The position numbers and the translations under genes were made by a program. This document shows positions 27,983 to 36,645 of a DNA stretch of 64,000 nucleotides, in pieces. Source of the DNA: Paenibacillus lycopersici (lineage in GTDB: Bacteria > Bacillota > Bacilli > Paenibacillales > Paenibacillaceae); the NCBI RefSeq assembly GCF_010119935.1, contig NZ_CP048209.1:974001-1038000 (forward strand), given 5' to 3'. The notes beneath the pieces were generated by a model. The model worked only from the letters and a program-made list of their open reading frames with translations, searched no databases and was not told where the DNA came from. Every line of letters starts with the position of its first letter. Within the stretch, counting starts at the first letter, position 1.

Positions 27983-29269
27983 ATGCTGGCGATCGACGTA
28001 CAAGATTTAAGAAAGCAATTCCAGGTGCAGAAGAACCGCGAAGGTCTCGGAGGCGCGCTGAAGGATCTGTTCAAACGCGAATACAACCAGATCACCGCGG
28101 TGAAAGATATCAGCTTCCGGATTCCGCAGGGCGAGATTTGCGGCTACATCGGCGAGAACGGAGCGGGCAAGTCGACGACGATCAAAATGCTGACGGGGAT
28201 CCTCGTGCCGACCTCGGGACACCTGATGGTAAACGGCTTCGTGCCTTATAAAGACAGGGAAAAGTTCGTGCGCGGGATCGGCGTCGTGTTCGGTCAGCGC
28301 AGCCAATTATGGTGGGATATCGGCGTTATCGAATCGTTCCGGCTGCTCCGCAAAGTGTACCGGGTGCCGGAGCCGGAATTTCGCGAGCGGCTAGATGAAT
28401 TGGTGGAACGTCTACAATTGGGGGAACTGCTTAACCGCCCCGTAAGGAAGCTGAGCCTCGGTCAGCGGATGCGCTGCGAGCTGGTCGCGTCGCTGCTGCA
28501 CAACCCGTCGATCCTGTTCCTGGACGAGCCGACGATCGGCCTTGACATTGTCGTGAAGACGGAAATCCGCGAATTCTTAAAAAAAATTAATCGAGAGCAG
28601 GGCACCACGATTTTGCTGACGACCCATGATTTGCAAGATATCGAGGCGCTCTGCTCGCGCGTCATCATGCTTGACGACGGCCGGGTCATTTACGACGGCG
28701 GTCTGGACGAGCTGAAAGCCCGCTGGAGCAAAGGGCGGGAGCTGCAATTCCAGTTCGGCGACCAGCCGTCGCTGGACGCGCTGCGAAGGCTGACGGAAGG
28801 CCTCGGCGGCGTCGAGTGGAGCATCGACAACGAGCTGACGGCCACGATGTGGCTGCCGCATGCCGTCAACGTCTCGGAGGCGCTGGCCCGCGTCGTCGGC
28901 GGCAGTTCGGATATCCGCGACATCAAGATCATGGAGACGAACACGGATGAGATCGTCCGCGAAATTTATTCGTCCGGCTCGGCGTCGACCGAAGCGGCCG
29001 CGATGCTGAAGCCGGATGCGGACGGCGGGTCGCCGGATGCAGTCGAGCCGTTAGTCGGACCGTCAGCCGAACCGTCAGTCGAGCCGTCTGCCGGACCATC
29101 AGTCGAACCGTTAGTCGGACCGTCCGGACCTTCATCCGAACCATCAGCTGAACCGTCTGCCGGCCTTCCCGCCGATTCCCCCGCCGCATCTTCCGGCCGG
29201 CCTGCGCAGCAGCAGGAGAGAATTCCCGTCGGCGCCGGCGCGTCCTCCGAGAAGGAGCCGAAGTCATGA
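27983..29269 (+). CDS. ABC transporter ATP-binding protein with repetitive C-terminal tail
   Basis: ATPase subunit of the COG4586 type, 428 residues. Walker A is GENGAGKSTTIKM, signature LSLGQRMRCELVASL, Walker B SILFLDEPTIGLD, and the H-loop is in LTTHDLQDI. The normal family ends near residue 335; here about 90 more residues follow, dominated by Pro-Ser-Val/Ala-Glu repeats (VGPSAEPSVEPSAGPSVEP) encoded at 29040-29200. The next permease gene overlaps by 4 bp. The exporter's substrate is unknown; this COG4586/4587/3694 trio is uncharacterised in most Firmicutes. Confidence 0.93.
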   Translation: MLAIDVQDLRKQFQVQKNREGLGGALKDLFKREYNQITAVKDISFRIPQGEICGYIGENGAGKSTTIKMLTGILVPTSGHLMVNGFVPYKDREKFVRGIGVVFGQRSQLWWDIGVIESFRLLRKVYRVPEPEFRERLDELVERLQLGELLNRPVRKLSLGQRMRCELVASLLHNPSILFLDEPTIGLDIVVKTEIREFLKKINREQGTTILLTTHDLQDIEALCSRVIMLDDGRVIYDGGLDELKARWSKGRELQFQFGDQPSLDALRRLTEGLGGVEWSIDNELTATMWLPHAVNVSEALARVVGGSSDIRDIKIMETNTDEIVREIYSSGSASTEAAAMLKPDADGGSPDAVEPLVGPSAEPSVEPSAGPSVEPLVGPSGPSSEPSAEPSAGLPADSPAASSGRPAQQQERIPVGAGASSEKEPKS

Positions 29270-30063
29270 TGAACAGCGCGTATCTGGACTTGATCCGCAT
29301 CCGCTTCCTGATGATGCTGGCGTACCGCGTCAACTATTACAGCGGGATCGTTATTTACACGATCAACATCGGCGCGTACTATTTTCTATGGGAAGCGATC
29401 TACGGCGAGCAGAAGCTGCTGGCCGGCTTCACGCTGGCGCAGATGACGACGTACGTCGCGGTCTCCTGGATGGCGAGGGCGTTCTACTTCAATAACCTCG
29501 ACCGCGAGATCGCGAACGACATCCGCGACGGCAGCGTCGCCGTGCAGTTCATCCGCCCGTACAACTACTTGTTCGTCAAGCTGATGCAGGGGTTCGGCGA
29601 AGGGCTGTTCCGCCTCCTGCTGTTCATGGGGCCGGGCCTTGCCCTCGTCTGTTTGATTTTTCCGGTGAAGCTGCCGGCGGATCCGGGGATCTGGGCGATC
29701 TACCTCATTATGCTGCTATTCAGTTTTCTTATTAATACGCAAATCAACATGCTTGTAGGCTTATTTGCGTTCTTCGTGGAGAATAACGAGGGCATGCTGC
29801 GCATGAAGCGGGTGCTCGTCGACTTGTTCTCGGGCGTCATCGTGCCGATTTCCTTCTTCCCGGGCTGGCTCGCCGTGACGATGAAATGGCTGCCTTTTCA
29901 AGCGATTACGTATTTGCCGAGCTCCGTCTTCACCGGCCGCATCGGGGGATCTGCGATTGCGCGCGTGCTGGGCATTCAAGCCGTCTGGTTCGTTCTGCTG
30001 ATTATACCGATCGCCTTGGTGTGGCGGCAGGCGCGGACGCGGCTGTTCGTACAAGGGGGTTGA
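29266..30063 (+). CDS. ABC-2 type permease (COG4587-like)
   Basis: Integral membrane subunit, 265 residues with about six hydrophobic segments. It begins AYLDLIRIRFLMMLAYRVNY and contains the family stretch FYFNNLDREIANDIRDGSVA, where the protein probably contacts the ATPase, and IRPYNYLFVKLMQG. ATGA overlap with the ATPase gene and an 8-bp gap to the second permease show one operon. Confidence 0.9.
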   Translation: MMNSAYLDLIRIRFLMMLAYRVNYYSGIVIYTINIGAYYFLWEAIYGEQKLLAGFTLAQMTTYVAVSWMARAFYFNNLDREIANDIRDGSVAVQFIRPYNYLFVKLMQGFGEGLFRLLLFMGPGLALVCLIFPVKLPADPGIWAIYLIMLLFSFLINTQINMLVGLFAFFVENNEGMLRMKRVLVDLFSGVIVPISFFPGWLAVTMKWLPFQAITYLPSSVFTGRIGGSAIARVLGIQAVWFVLLIIPIALVWRQARTRLFVQGG

Positions 30064-30070
30064 GGAAGCC

Positions 30071-30862
30071 ATGTTCTATATGTCGCTAGCCGCGGAGTAT
30101 ATGAAAAACTACGTCAAAACCAAGCTGACTTACCGCGCGGATTTCTGGGTGGAAGTGCTGTCGGACCTGCTGTTCCAGGCCGTCAATCTGATCTTCATCC
30201 TCATCGTGTTCCGGCATACGCCGACGCTCGGCGGCTGGACCGAGGCGGAAGTGGTGTTCGTGTACGGCTACTTCATGGTGCCGTCGGGCATTTTCGGCGC
30301 GCTCTTCAACATTTGGAACTTCAGCGAACGGTATATCGTCAAGGGCGAGATGGACCGGGTGCTGACGCGGCCGGCGTATAACCTGTACCAGGTGCTGCTC
30401 GAGAATCTCGACCCGCCTTCGCTCTTCGGCTCGGTCATCGGCCTTGTCATCATGATTCTGAGCTGGGGCGATCTCGGACTGGTTTTCCATCTGACGGACG
30501 TCCTGATGCTGGCGGCGTTCACGGTCGGATCGGTGATGATCTACGCGGGCATCTTCACGTCGCTGACGGCGATTTCGTTCTACTCCGACGCGCCGACGGG
30601 CATTCTGCCGTTAATGTACAACATTTCGAACTACGGCCGGTATCCGGTCAACATTTATAATCGCATCATCCGGTTCTTCCTGACGTGGATGCTGCCGTTC
30701 GCGTTCGTCGGCGTCATTCCGGCTTCGTATTTCCTGGGGCGGAACGAGACGGGCTTGTCGAATTTGGCGCCGTACACGCCGCTCATGGGCGTCGTCGTCC
30801 TGGGCATCGGGCTGTTCATTTGGAATCACGGGGTTAAACGGTACCGGGGCGCCGGTTCGTAA
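30071..30862 (+). CDS. ABC-2 type permease (COG3694-like)
   Basis: Second membrane subunit of the exporter, 263 residues with about six hydrophobic segments. It shows LTYRADFWVEVLSDLLFQAV, NFSERYIVKGEMDRVLTRPA and NISNYGRYPVNIYNRIIRFF, all characteristic of this permease family. The heterodimeric permease pair with one ATPase is the usual COG4586/4587/3694 arrangement. Confidence 0.9.
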   Translation: MFYMSLAAEYMKNYVKTKLTYRADFWVEVLSDLLFQAVNLIFILIVFRHTPTLGGWTEAEVVFVYGYFMVPSGIFGALFNIWNFSERYIVKGEMDRVLTRPAYNLYQVLLENLDPPSLFGSVIGLVIMILSWGDLGLVFHLTDVLMLAAFTVGSVMIYAGIFTSLTAISFYSDAPTGILPLMYNISNYGRYPVNIYNRIIRFFLTWMLPFAFVGVIPASYFLGRNETGLSNLAPYTPLMGVVVLGIGLFIWNHGVKRYRGAGS

Positions 30863-30889
30863 CATTTATTTCGAAGGGGAAATGAAACG

Positions 30890-31369
30890 ATGGCAGCAAT
30901 CAAACCGAAAGCGGTCGTGGGGAAAAAGGCGCCGGATTTCACGCTTCCGGCCATGGGCGGGCGCGAAGTGCGCCTCAGCGATTATTCCGGCCGCAAGGTC
31001 GTCATCTTCTTCTATCCGAAGGATCTGACGCCGGCCTGCACGCAGCAGTCCTGCGATTTCCGCGACGCGTACGCGGAGTTCGGCAAGCATAATACGGTCG
31101 TGATCGGCATCAGCAACGACCCGGCGGAGCGGCACGAGAAATTCGCCGCCAAGTACGAGCTGCCCTTCGAGCTGCTGGCGGACACGGAGCATAAAGTCTG
31201 CGAGCTGTACGGCGTCTGGCAGCTGAAGAAGCTGTACGGCCGCGAATATATGGGGCTCGTGCGCTCGACTTTCCTGATCGACGAGAAAGGCAAGCTGGTG
31301 CGCGAATGGCGCAACCTGCGCGTGAAGGGCCATGTGCAGGATGTGCTGGATGCGGTGCAGGCGAAGTAG
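30890..31369 (+). CDS. bcp: thioredoxin-dependent peroxiredoxin, BCP type
   Basis: A thiol peroxidase of 159 residues that reduces H2O2 and organic peroxides. The peroxidatic Cys and a resolving Cys five residues later are both present in LTPACTQQSCDFRD, the atypical 2-Cys BCP arrangement. FFYPKDLTP and LVRSTFLIDEKGKLV are the other family marks. The start is firm, with AAGGGGAAA before the ATG. It lies 27 bp after the ABC operon, so some read-through is possible; it ends at a strong terminator. Confidence 0.95.
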   Translation: MAAIKPKAVVGKKAPDFTLPAMGGREVRLSDYSGRKVVIFFYPKDLTPACTQQSCDFRDAYAEFGKHNTVVIGISNDPAERHEKFAAKYELPFELLADTEHKVCELYGVWQLKKLYGREYMGLVRSTFLIDEKGKLVREWRNLRVKGHVQDVLDAVQAK

Positions 31370-31492
31370 CATAGGCGAACAGGCGAGCAGGCTTCGTACG
31401 GCGTCGCGCGGCGTGCAGGAAGCGTTCGTCCGATTCTGTTCGTTCATGCACCAGGCAGCGCCATACCGCATTCGCGCACGTCCGCAGTAACC

Positions 31493-31553
31493 AAACGAGG
31501 AACCTCCGGGAACGGGCTAACGCCGTTCTGCCGATGAGGTTCCTCGTTTTTTA
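31493..31553. terminator. bidirectional terminator
   Basis: 14-bp perfect stem AAACGAGGAACCTC / GAGGTTCCTCGTTT with inner GAACGG/CCGTTC, T-rich on both strands. It separates bcp (+) from the phosphotransferase genes (-). The stretch 31370-31492 is empty. Confidence 0.8.
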
Positions 31554-31583
31554 TGGCCCATCGTCGTTCATAGCCATCGCCGT

Positions 31584-32438
31584 TCATGAGCTCCTGCCGT
31601 CCGGGACCAGCTTCGTCCACGCGGTCCACGCTTCCCGATAACGGTCGAAATCCCCGCCATGATGCGTCAGGCAGGTCGAAATCCGGAAGTACAGCGCCAT
31701 CAGCATGTCTTCGATCAGCTCGTGCTGATGGGCCGGGGCCAGTCCTGCGCGCCGAACCGCCTCAACGAGAACCGGGAGATGCAGATCATCCGGCGACGAG
31801 CAGAAGGCGTACAGCAGATCGTACAAGGGCCGGCCGATCTGGGGCAGCGGATCGATGACGCCTTGAAGCCGTCCGCCCTGGAACAGGAAGTTGTGAACGC
31901 CGAAATCCCCGTGCAGCACGTACCTTGGCTGCCGCGACAGCCGGTCGCTTCTGCGCGATTGAATCGCCGGGACAAGTTCATGATCCGCTTCGCTCAGGCG
32001 TTCTCCGATAACGGACCGAGCGTAGGCGATATCGCCGGCGATGCTCGCCGGATCTTCCACCCATGCGAACGGATCGGCCTTGTCCGGCTGCACGTAGCGG
32101 CTGATGATCCGATCGGTCAGCGCCGCCATCAGTTCCGGCTTCGACTTGCGGTCGTAGCTCGTATCGCCGGGGAGGAACTCATAAATATAGTATCGGTAAT
32201 CCGGATCGATGCAGCGGATGGACGGAAACAGTTCAATGTCCGGATAATGGCGGTAGAACCGCGTTTCGGCGGCGATGACTTCGGGTTCATTGGCTTTGAC
32301 GACATACAGGCGCGGATTGTCCGAATTGCCGATGACCCTGACCGTGCTATTGGTACCGCCTTGCAGCTCGCTCCATCGATCTACTGCCTGCGGCAGCGCC
32401 TGGGCGTCGAAGATCTCTTGCAGCAGTTTATCTATCAA
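31584..32438 (-). CDS. APH-family phosphotransferase (small-molecule kinase)
   Basis: Protein-kinase-like fold of the aminoglycoside/choline kinase family, 284 residues. The Brenner catalytic motif is YVLHGDFGVHNFLF and the Mg-binding Asp is in GVIDPLPQIGRPLYDLLYAF; ELQGGTNSTVRVI is the glycine loop region. The start is TTG at 32438 with GAGGTGA 7 bases upstream; no ATG is suitably placed. Together with the next gene it forms a tandem of related kinases. The natural substrate is unknown; antibiotic resistance should not be assumed. Confidence 0.85.
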   Translation of the reverse strand: MIDKLLQEIFDAQALPQAVDRWSELQGGTNSTVRVIGNSDNPRLYVVKANEPEVIAAETRFYRHYPDIELFPSIRCIDPDYRYYIYEFLPGDTSYDRKSKPELMAALTDRIISRYVQPDKADPFAWVEDPASIAGDIAYARSVIGERLSEADHELVPAIQSRRSDRLSRQPRYVLHGDFGVHNFLFQGGRLQGVIDPLPQIGRPLYDLLYAFCSSPDDLHLPVLVEAVRRAGLAPAHQHELIEDMLMALYFRISTCLTHHGGDFDRYREAWTAWTKLVPDGRSS

Positions 32439-32505
32439 AAGGTTTCACCTCGATTCTCCATGAATATGACGAGGGGGATAAGCCGCCATGGTTGCTGGGA
32501 GCGTG

Positions 32506-33504
32506 CTAGAACGCGTACAGCACTTCTCTGCCGGCCAGGAAATCGGGGGCGAGTGTGCTGCAGACGTTGGCGGCGTCGGCTTTGATCCACTGGTTCTTCC
32601 CGGGATGATGAATGACGAACACGTAGCTGATGAAAATATCCATAAAGATTTGGCCTTCGATATAGCGGATATCATCGGACGCGAAGGCGGTTTGCGACGC
32701 GTAGCCGTCCAGGAATGTCTTGCGCAGCTCGGGCTTCAGCATGGAACAAGCGCTGCCCAAATCGAACAAGTAATAGCCATGGCCGAACAGGCCGAAATCG
32801 ATCAGCGAGGGGCTGCCCTCTTCTTCCGAGACAATGATGTTGCCGAGTTGAAAATCGGCATGCACGTAGCCTTTGGAGCCTTCTCTTGCATCCAGTTCGG
32901 CCAGCTGAAGCTTGACTGTGGCCAGCACCTCTTCAATGACGGTTAAATCTTCAGGCGCAATGACGCCTCCGCTCGCCCCGATTCGCAGTTCAACCAGCGC
33001 CTCGTCGATGCGATCAGCGTCATAAGCCGGCCGCCGCAGCTCCAGTGGCGGCGATGATTGCAAGAACCGATGAAGCTTGGCCACGTTTTGCCCCAGACGG
33101 TAGACGATCCGTTCCGCGTCCTCTTCCTGCAGCGTAAGCGTCGAGCCGTCGATCCATTCCAACAGCGTGGCGTACGTGGGGCCATGCCGGTCGGAGATAT
33201 ATTCGGTGATCATGCCGCCGGCCAGATTGGCGACGGGCTTCTGGACGTTCAGCACGTTCGCTTGTCCGATGGTCTGCAGGAACAGCATCTCGGCATGCAA
33301 TCCGTCCCAGGTGTGCTGCTGCCCGGACAGGCCGTCGGCGACCGATTTGTGAATGCGCAGCACGTAACGGCGGTTGTCGGCGGGGGTGGTGATCTTGAAC
33401 GTCATGTTCTCGTTATGCCGGATGAAATCGATGATCGGGTTGTCGAACGAATAGTGCAGCAGAGCTTGCTCGGCTTCGCGCAATTCATGCTGCAAGGCAC
33501 TCAT
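32506..33504 (-). CDS. APH-family phosphotransferase, homoserine-kinase/CotS-like
   Basis: A second kinase of the same fold, 332 residues, with the Brenner motif KGYVHADFQLGNIIVSE and the metal Asp in SLIDFGLFGHGYYLFDLGSA. The layout resembles the homoserine-kinase-II/YtmP-like group found in spore-formers. GGGAG lies immediately before the ATG at 33504, an unusually short spacing, so the true start is less certain than the frame. It is 67 bp upstream of the other kinase gene and probably cotranscribed with it. Confidence 0.85.
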   Translation of the reverse strand: MSALQHELREAEQALLHYSFDNPIIDFIRHNENMTFKITTPADNRRYVLRIHKSVADGLSGQQHTWDGLHAEMLFLQTIGQANVLNVQKPVANLAGGMITEYISDRHGPTYATLLEWIDGSTLTLQEEDAERIVYRLGQNVAKLHRFLQSSPPLELRRPAYDADRIDEALVELRIGASGGVIAPEDLTVIEEVLATVKLQLAELDAREGSKGYVHADFQLGNIIVSEEEGSPSLIDFGLFGHGYYLFDLGSACSMLKPELRKTFLDGYASQTAFASDDIRYIEGQIFMDIFISYVFVIHHPGKNQWIKADAANVCSTLAPDFLAGREVLYAF

Positions 33505-33717
33505 CTCCCATGTAAGCGATTAGCAGAATTATATCATTTTCAGCGTAGCGCATAGACTGCTATAGCCAAAAAATACCGGAGTGTGCTGCTTGGAAACGAC
33601 CTTCGGTGAAAGACGCCGCCGATTTTCGGTGCCGCATCAGGTGTAAAGGGGAGGATTGCTGGCGAAACTAGCAGATAGAACGTTTCAATAGGATGGAAGA
33701 GTAGGAGATGATCCGTA

Positions 33718-34752
33718 ATGATACCTAATCCGCAGCAAAAGGAAACGGGATCCGGCGAGCCCTTGCGCGCGCCGAATCCGGATATGTGGCCCGAAGCCGC
33801 GCAGCAATCGCTGCAGCTGATGCTGGCGCGGGTGAACGGCGTGCTGCTGGGCAAAGAGCAGGTCGTGTCGCGGGTGTTCAGCGCGCTGCTGGCCGGCGGG
33901 CATGTGCTGCTCGAGGATGTGCCAGGGGTCGGCAAGACGCTGCTCGTGCGCGCTATTGCCCGGGTAATAGGCGGCGAATTCCGCCGCATTCAGTTCACGT
34001 CGGACATGCAGCCGGCGGATGTCGTCGGCGGGATGGTGTGGGACGGGAAGCGGGGAGAGCTCGTCTTCCGGCAAGGGCCTTTGATGGCGAACGTCGTGCT
34101 TGCCGACGAAATCAACCGTACCCCGCCGCGCACGCAATCCGCGCTGCTGGAGGCGATGGAAGAGCGCAGCGTGTCGGCCGATGGCGAGACAAGGCCGCTG
34201 CCGGTGCCGTTCATGCTGCTCGCGACCCAGAATCCGCTGCGCGACGACGGTACGTACCCGCTGCCCGAAGCGCAGCTTGACCGGTTCATGATGCGGCTGA
34301 CGATCGGCTATCCTGCGCCGGAGGACGAGATCGGCATGCTGGCATCGGGCCGTCAGCGGTTGTTGCCGGAGCTGCTGCGCCCGGTCATCGTGCCCGAGGA
34401 ATGGATGCGCATGCAGAAGGATGCGCAGTCCGTGCACGTCCATCCGGCGCTCCTGGCTTATGCGGTGCACATTGTCGGGGCGACCCGCGCGTCGCAGGAG
34501 CTGCAGCTCGGCGCGAGTCCGCGCGCAACGCTGGACTGGATTCGCGCGTCGCAGGCGGCGGCGTACGTGGCGGGGAGAAGGTACGTGGTGCCGGACGACT
34601 TGAAGCAGACGGCCGAGCCCGTGCTGGCACATCGGCTGCTGATGCGGGACGAGGCCTGGGTGCAGGGAAGAACTCCCGCCAAGGTGCTGGAGGATATCCT
34701 CGCCGCGGCTCCCGTGCCGATGCCGGCCTCCGAAGGCGGGCGGCGGAGATGA
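33718..34752 (+). CDS. MoxR-family AAA+ ATPase
   Basis: Chaperone-type ATPase of 344 residues. Walker A is DVPGVGKTLLVRAIA, Walker B NVVLADEINRTPPRTQSALL, sensor 1 LATQNPLRDDGTYPLPEAQL, and the C-terminal lid is present (ALAYAVHIVGATR-like region). MoxR proteins work with DUF58/VWA and transglutaminase partners, exactly the two genes that follow. AGGAGA precedes the ATG. Confidence 0.94.
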   Translation: MIPNPQQKETGSGEPLRAPNPDMWPEAAQQSLQLMLARVNGVLLGKEQVVSRVFSALLAGGHVLLEDVPGVGKTLLVRAIARVIGGEFRRIQFTSDMQPADVVGGMVWDGKRGELVFRQGPLMANVVLADEINRTPPRTQSALLEAMEERSVSADGETRPLPVPFMLLATQNPLRDDGTYPLPEAQLDRFMMRLTIGYPAPEDEIGMLASGRQRLLPELLRPVIVPEEWMRMQKDAQSVHVHPALLAYAVHIVGATRASQELQLGASPRATLDWIRASQAAAYVAGRRYVVPDDLKQTAEPVLAHRLLMRDEAWVQGRTPAKVLEDILAAAPVPMPASEGGRRR

Positions 34753-35103
34753 GGTTGGGACGATGAGATTGGGAGGATGCGTGGGAAGAGGAGGACGGAA
34801 AGATAAGAGCGGGAAGATAATAGATGGATCGCCAATGAAGCGGTGCGGCAATCGTAGCTAGTCGGAGAGACGAGGCAGAGGGATCGGGCCTGAGGGAAAC
34901 AGGATAACAGAGGGAAAGCCGGAACTTGGGCAAGGTTGAAGCAGAGGGAAAGTCGGGCAGGGGGAAGTCGAAACAGGGTAAGGTCGGGGCAGAGCAATCG
35001 TCGAAACTAATGGAAGCTGAAACAGGGATTAGAACGAAGAAAGCTGTTCGCGGGAATTCGGCTGGGACGGATGGCTTCTCGCGACTGGGAAGGCGGTGGG
35101 ATC
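34753..35103 (+). other. polypurine intercistronic spacer
   Basis: About 350 bp between moxR and the DUF58 gene, strongly A/G-rich on the plus strand and built of imperfect short repeats such as GCAGAGGGAAAGTCGG and GGTCGGGGCAGAG. No coding frame has a ribosome site. It is unusual because homologous operons have nearly touching genes. Confidence 0.5.
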
Positions 35104-36645
35104 GTGAGCACGGCGGGTAAGTCGAAGAGAACGAATCGATTGAAGCGGGCCGGCGCAGCCGGAGCGGGCACGGCGAAGAACATAACGGGGCCGGCAGGGA
35201 CCGGGAATAAGCATGCTGTCGCTGCGCCAGGCGGAGAGGCCGAGAAGCAGGACGGCGCGCTTCCGCCGGTATCGGGCGCTGCCAGGCTGCGAAGCCGGAT
35301 CATGACCCGAATATGGGCCGCGATCCTGCTCGGCATCGGGATTTTCGCGCTTGTCGAGCGCGGCGGCGCGGTCGAATGGTTGTTCGCGGCCGTCGTGCTG
35401 CTGTCCGCGGGGGCCGGTTTGCTGCTCCCTTATGCAGCGCTTGGCCGCATAAGGGCGGAACGAATCGTGCATGACGCCGGCAGCCTGGCGGACGGCGGCG
35501 AGATGCGCGTCACGCTGCAGCTGCAGTTAAGCCGCCGCATGCTGCCGTTCATGTGGGTGTGCGTGCAGGAAGAACTCGTCGACGCGTGCGCGGCGCAAGG
35601 CGTTCGCGTTCAGGTCGCGCGCGCGCTGCTTCCCGGCTTCAGCCGGCGATTGACGTTGGATTATACCGTCGTCGGGCTGCTGCGGGGAGAGCTGACCTTC
35701 AGCCGCTTGACCGTCACGGCGGGCGATTTGACTGGCTTGACGATGCGGACGGTTGTCGTCGCCTGTCCCGGGCAAGCGATCGTGAAGCCTGCCGCGCCGG
35801 CAGGCGAGGAGCTCGGCGAGCTGCCGGGCTTCGAGGCGGCGCAGGCCAGGAGGGGCATGCAGCCTGTCTCCGTCTTCGGCGGCCAGATGATGGCCGCGGC
35901 ATCCCGGCTGCGCCGGGACGGCGCTGGTCCGGAGCTGCGCGGATACATCCCGGGCGATTCGCTGCGGCGGATCGATTGGCGCGCGATGGCACGGGGACTC
36001 GGCATGCAGACGCGGATGAACGAGGCGGCCGAAGCCGGAACCGTCATTTTGCTGCTGGAGACCTCATCGGCTGCGTACGGGAAGGACAGAAGGCTGTTCG
36101 ACGCCAACGCGGGCCGCGCCGCCGCCATGATGAAGCAGGCGCTGCGGGAGGGGAAACGGGTGAAGCTGCTGACCAATTCGGAGACGGCAAGCGTCATCTA
36201 TGACGGCGATTCCGGGTCGGAGCCCGGAGAGGCCGTAATCCGCCTCGCGCGGCTTCGGCCGGACGCGGCGGTCAAGCCGATGTCGCAGCGGTTGTCCGAT
36301 ATCGTCGCGGGGGCTCCCGGAGGGGCCGCGGTGATCTGCTTGACGGCAGGAACAACGGGAAGCGCCGACGCGATCGCCAGGCCTTCGAGCGATCCCGGCA
36401 ATATTACGTACGGCGCCAAGCTGGCGGGCGTAAGAGGCATTCGGCTGCAGCTGCTGCTGTCCGTCCCGGCCGGAGGCGGCGATGCCGCGAGAAGCTGGCA
36501 GGAGCGGCTTCAAGGCACGGGCTGCCTCGTCAAGGCGCTGCCGATGTCCGAACGGTTCGGAAGCGTCAAGCCGGCCGTGGAGCATGCTTCCGTCAGCTCC
36601 GGAAGAGAGAGGAGCGGGACGCATGTCGAAGCAGCGGGAGGATAA
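35104..36645 (+). CDS. DUF58 domain protein
   Basis: Second member of the MoxR-DUF58-transglutaminase cluster, about 513 residues. A disordered basic N-terminus is followed by two transmembrane helices (RIWAAILLGIGIFALVERGG and a second close by), a beta-rich region, then the DUF58 signature RGYIPGDSLRRIDWRAMARG near residue 290 and a VWA-like tail. Start is uncertain: GTG 35104 has a partial SD, ATG 35071 has none, and ATG 35302, just before the first helix, is also possible. It overlaps the next gene by 23 bp. Confidence 0.88.
   Translation: MSTAGKSKRTNRLKRAGAAGAGTAKNITGPAGTGNKHAVAAPGGEAEKQDGALPPVSGAARLRSRIMTRIWAAILLGIGIFALVERGGAVEWLFAAVVLLSAGAGLLLPYAALGRIRAERIVHDAGSLADGGEMRVTLQLQLSRRMLPFMWVCVQEELVDACAAQGVRVQVARALLPGFSRRLTLDYTVVGLLRGELTFSRLTVTAGDLTGLTMRTVVVACPGQAIVKPAAPAGEELGELPGFEAAQARRGMQPVSVFGGQMMAAASRLRRDGAGPELRGYIPGDSLRRIDWRAMARGLGMQTRMNEAAEAGTVILLLETSSAAYGKDRRLFDANAGRAAAMMKQALREGKRVKLLTNSETASVIYDGDSGSEPGEAVIRLARLRPDAAVKPMSQRLSDIVAGAPGGAAVICLTAGTTGSADAIARPSSDPGNITYGAKLAGVRGIRLQLLLSVPAGGGDAARSWQERLQGTGCLVKALPMSERFGSVKPAVEHASVSSGRERSGTHVEAAGG

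Noticed and set aside
31584..33504. Aminoglycoside resistance genes
   Set aside because: The APH fold covers many small-molecule kinases; nothing marks these as resistance enzymes, and they sit in ordinary chromosomal context.
33512..33526. cre-like TGTAAGCGATTAGCA before the kinase gene at 33504
   Set aside because: Poor match at the 3' end and it overlaps the ribosome-binding region, with no promoter recognised next to it.
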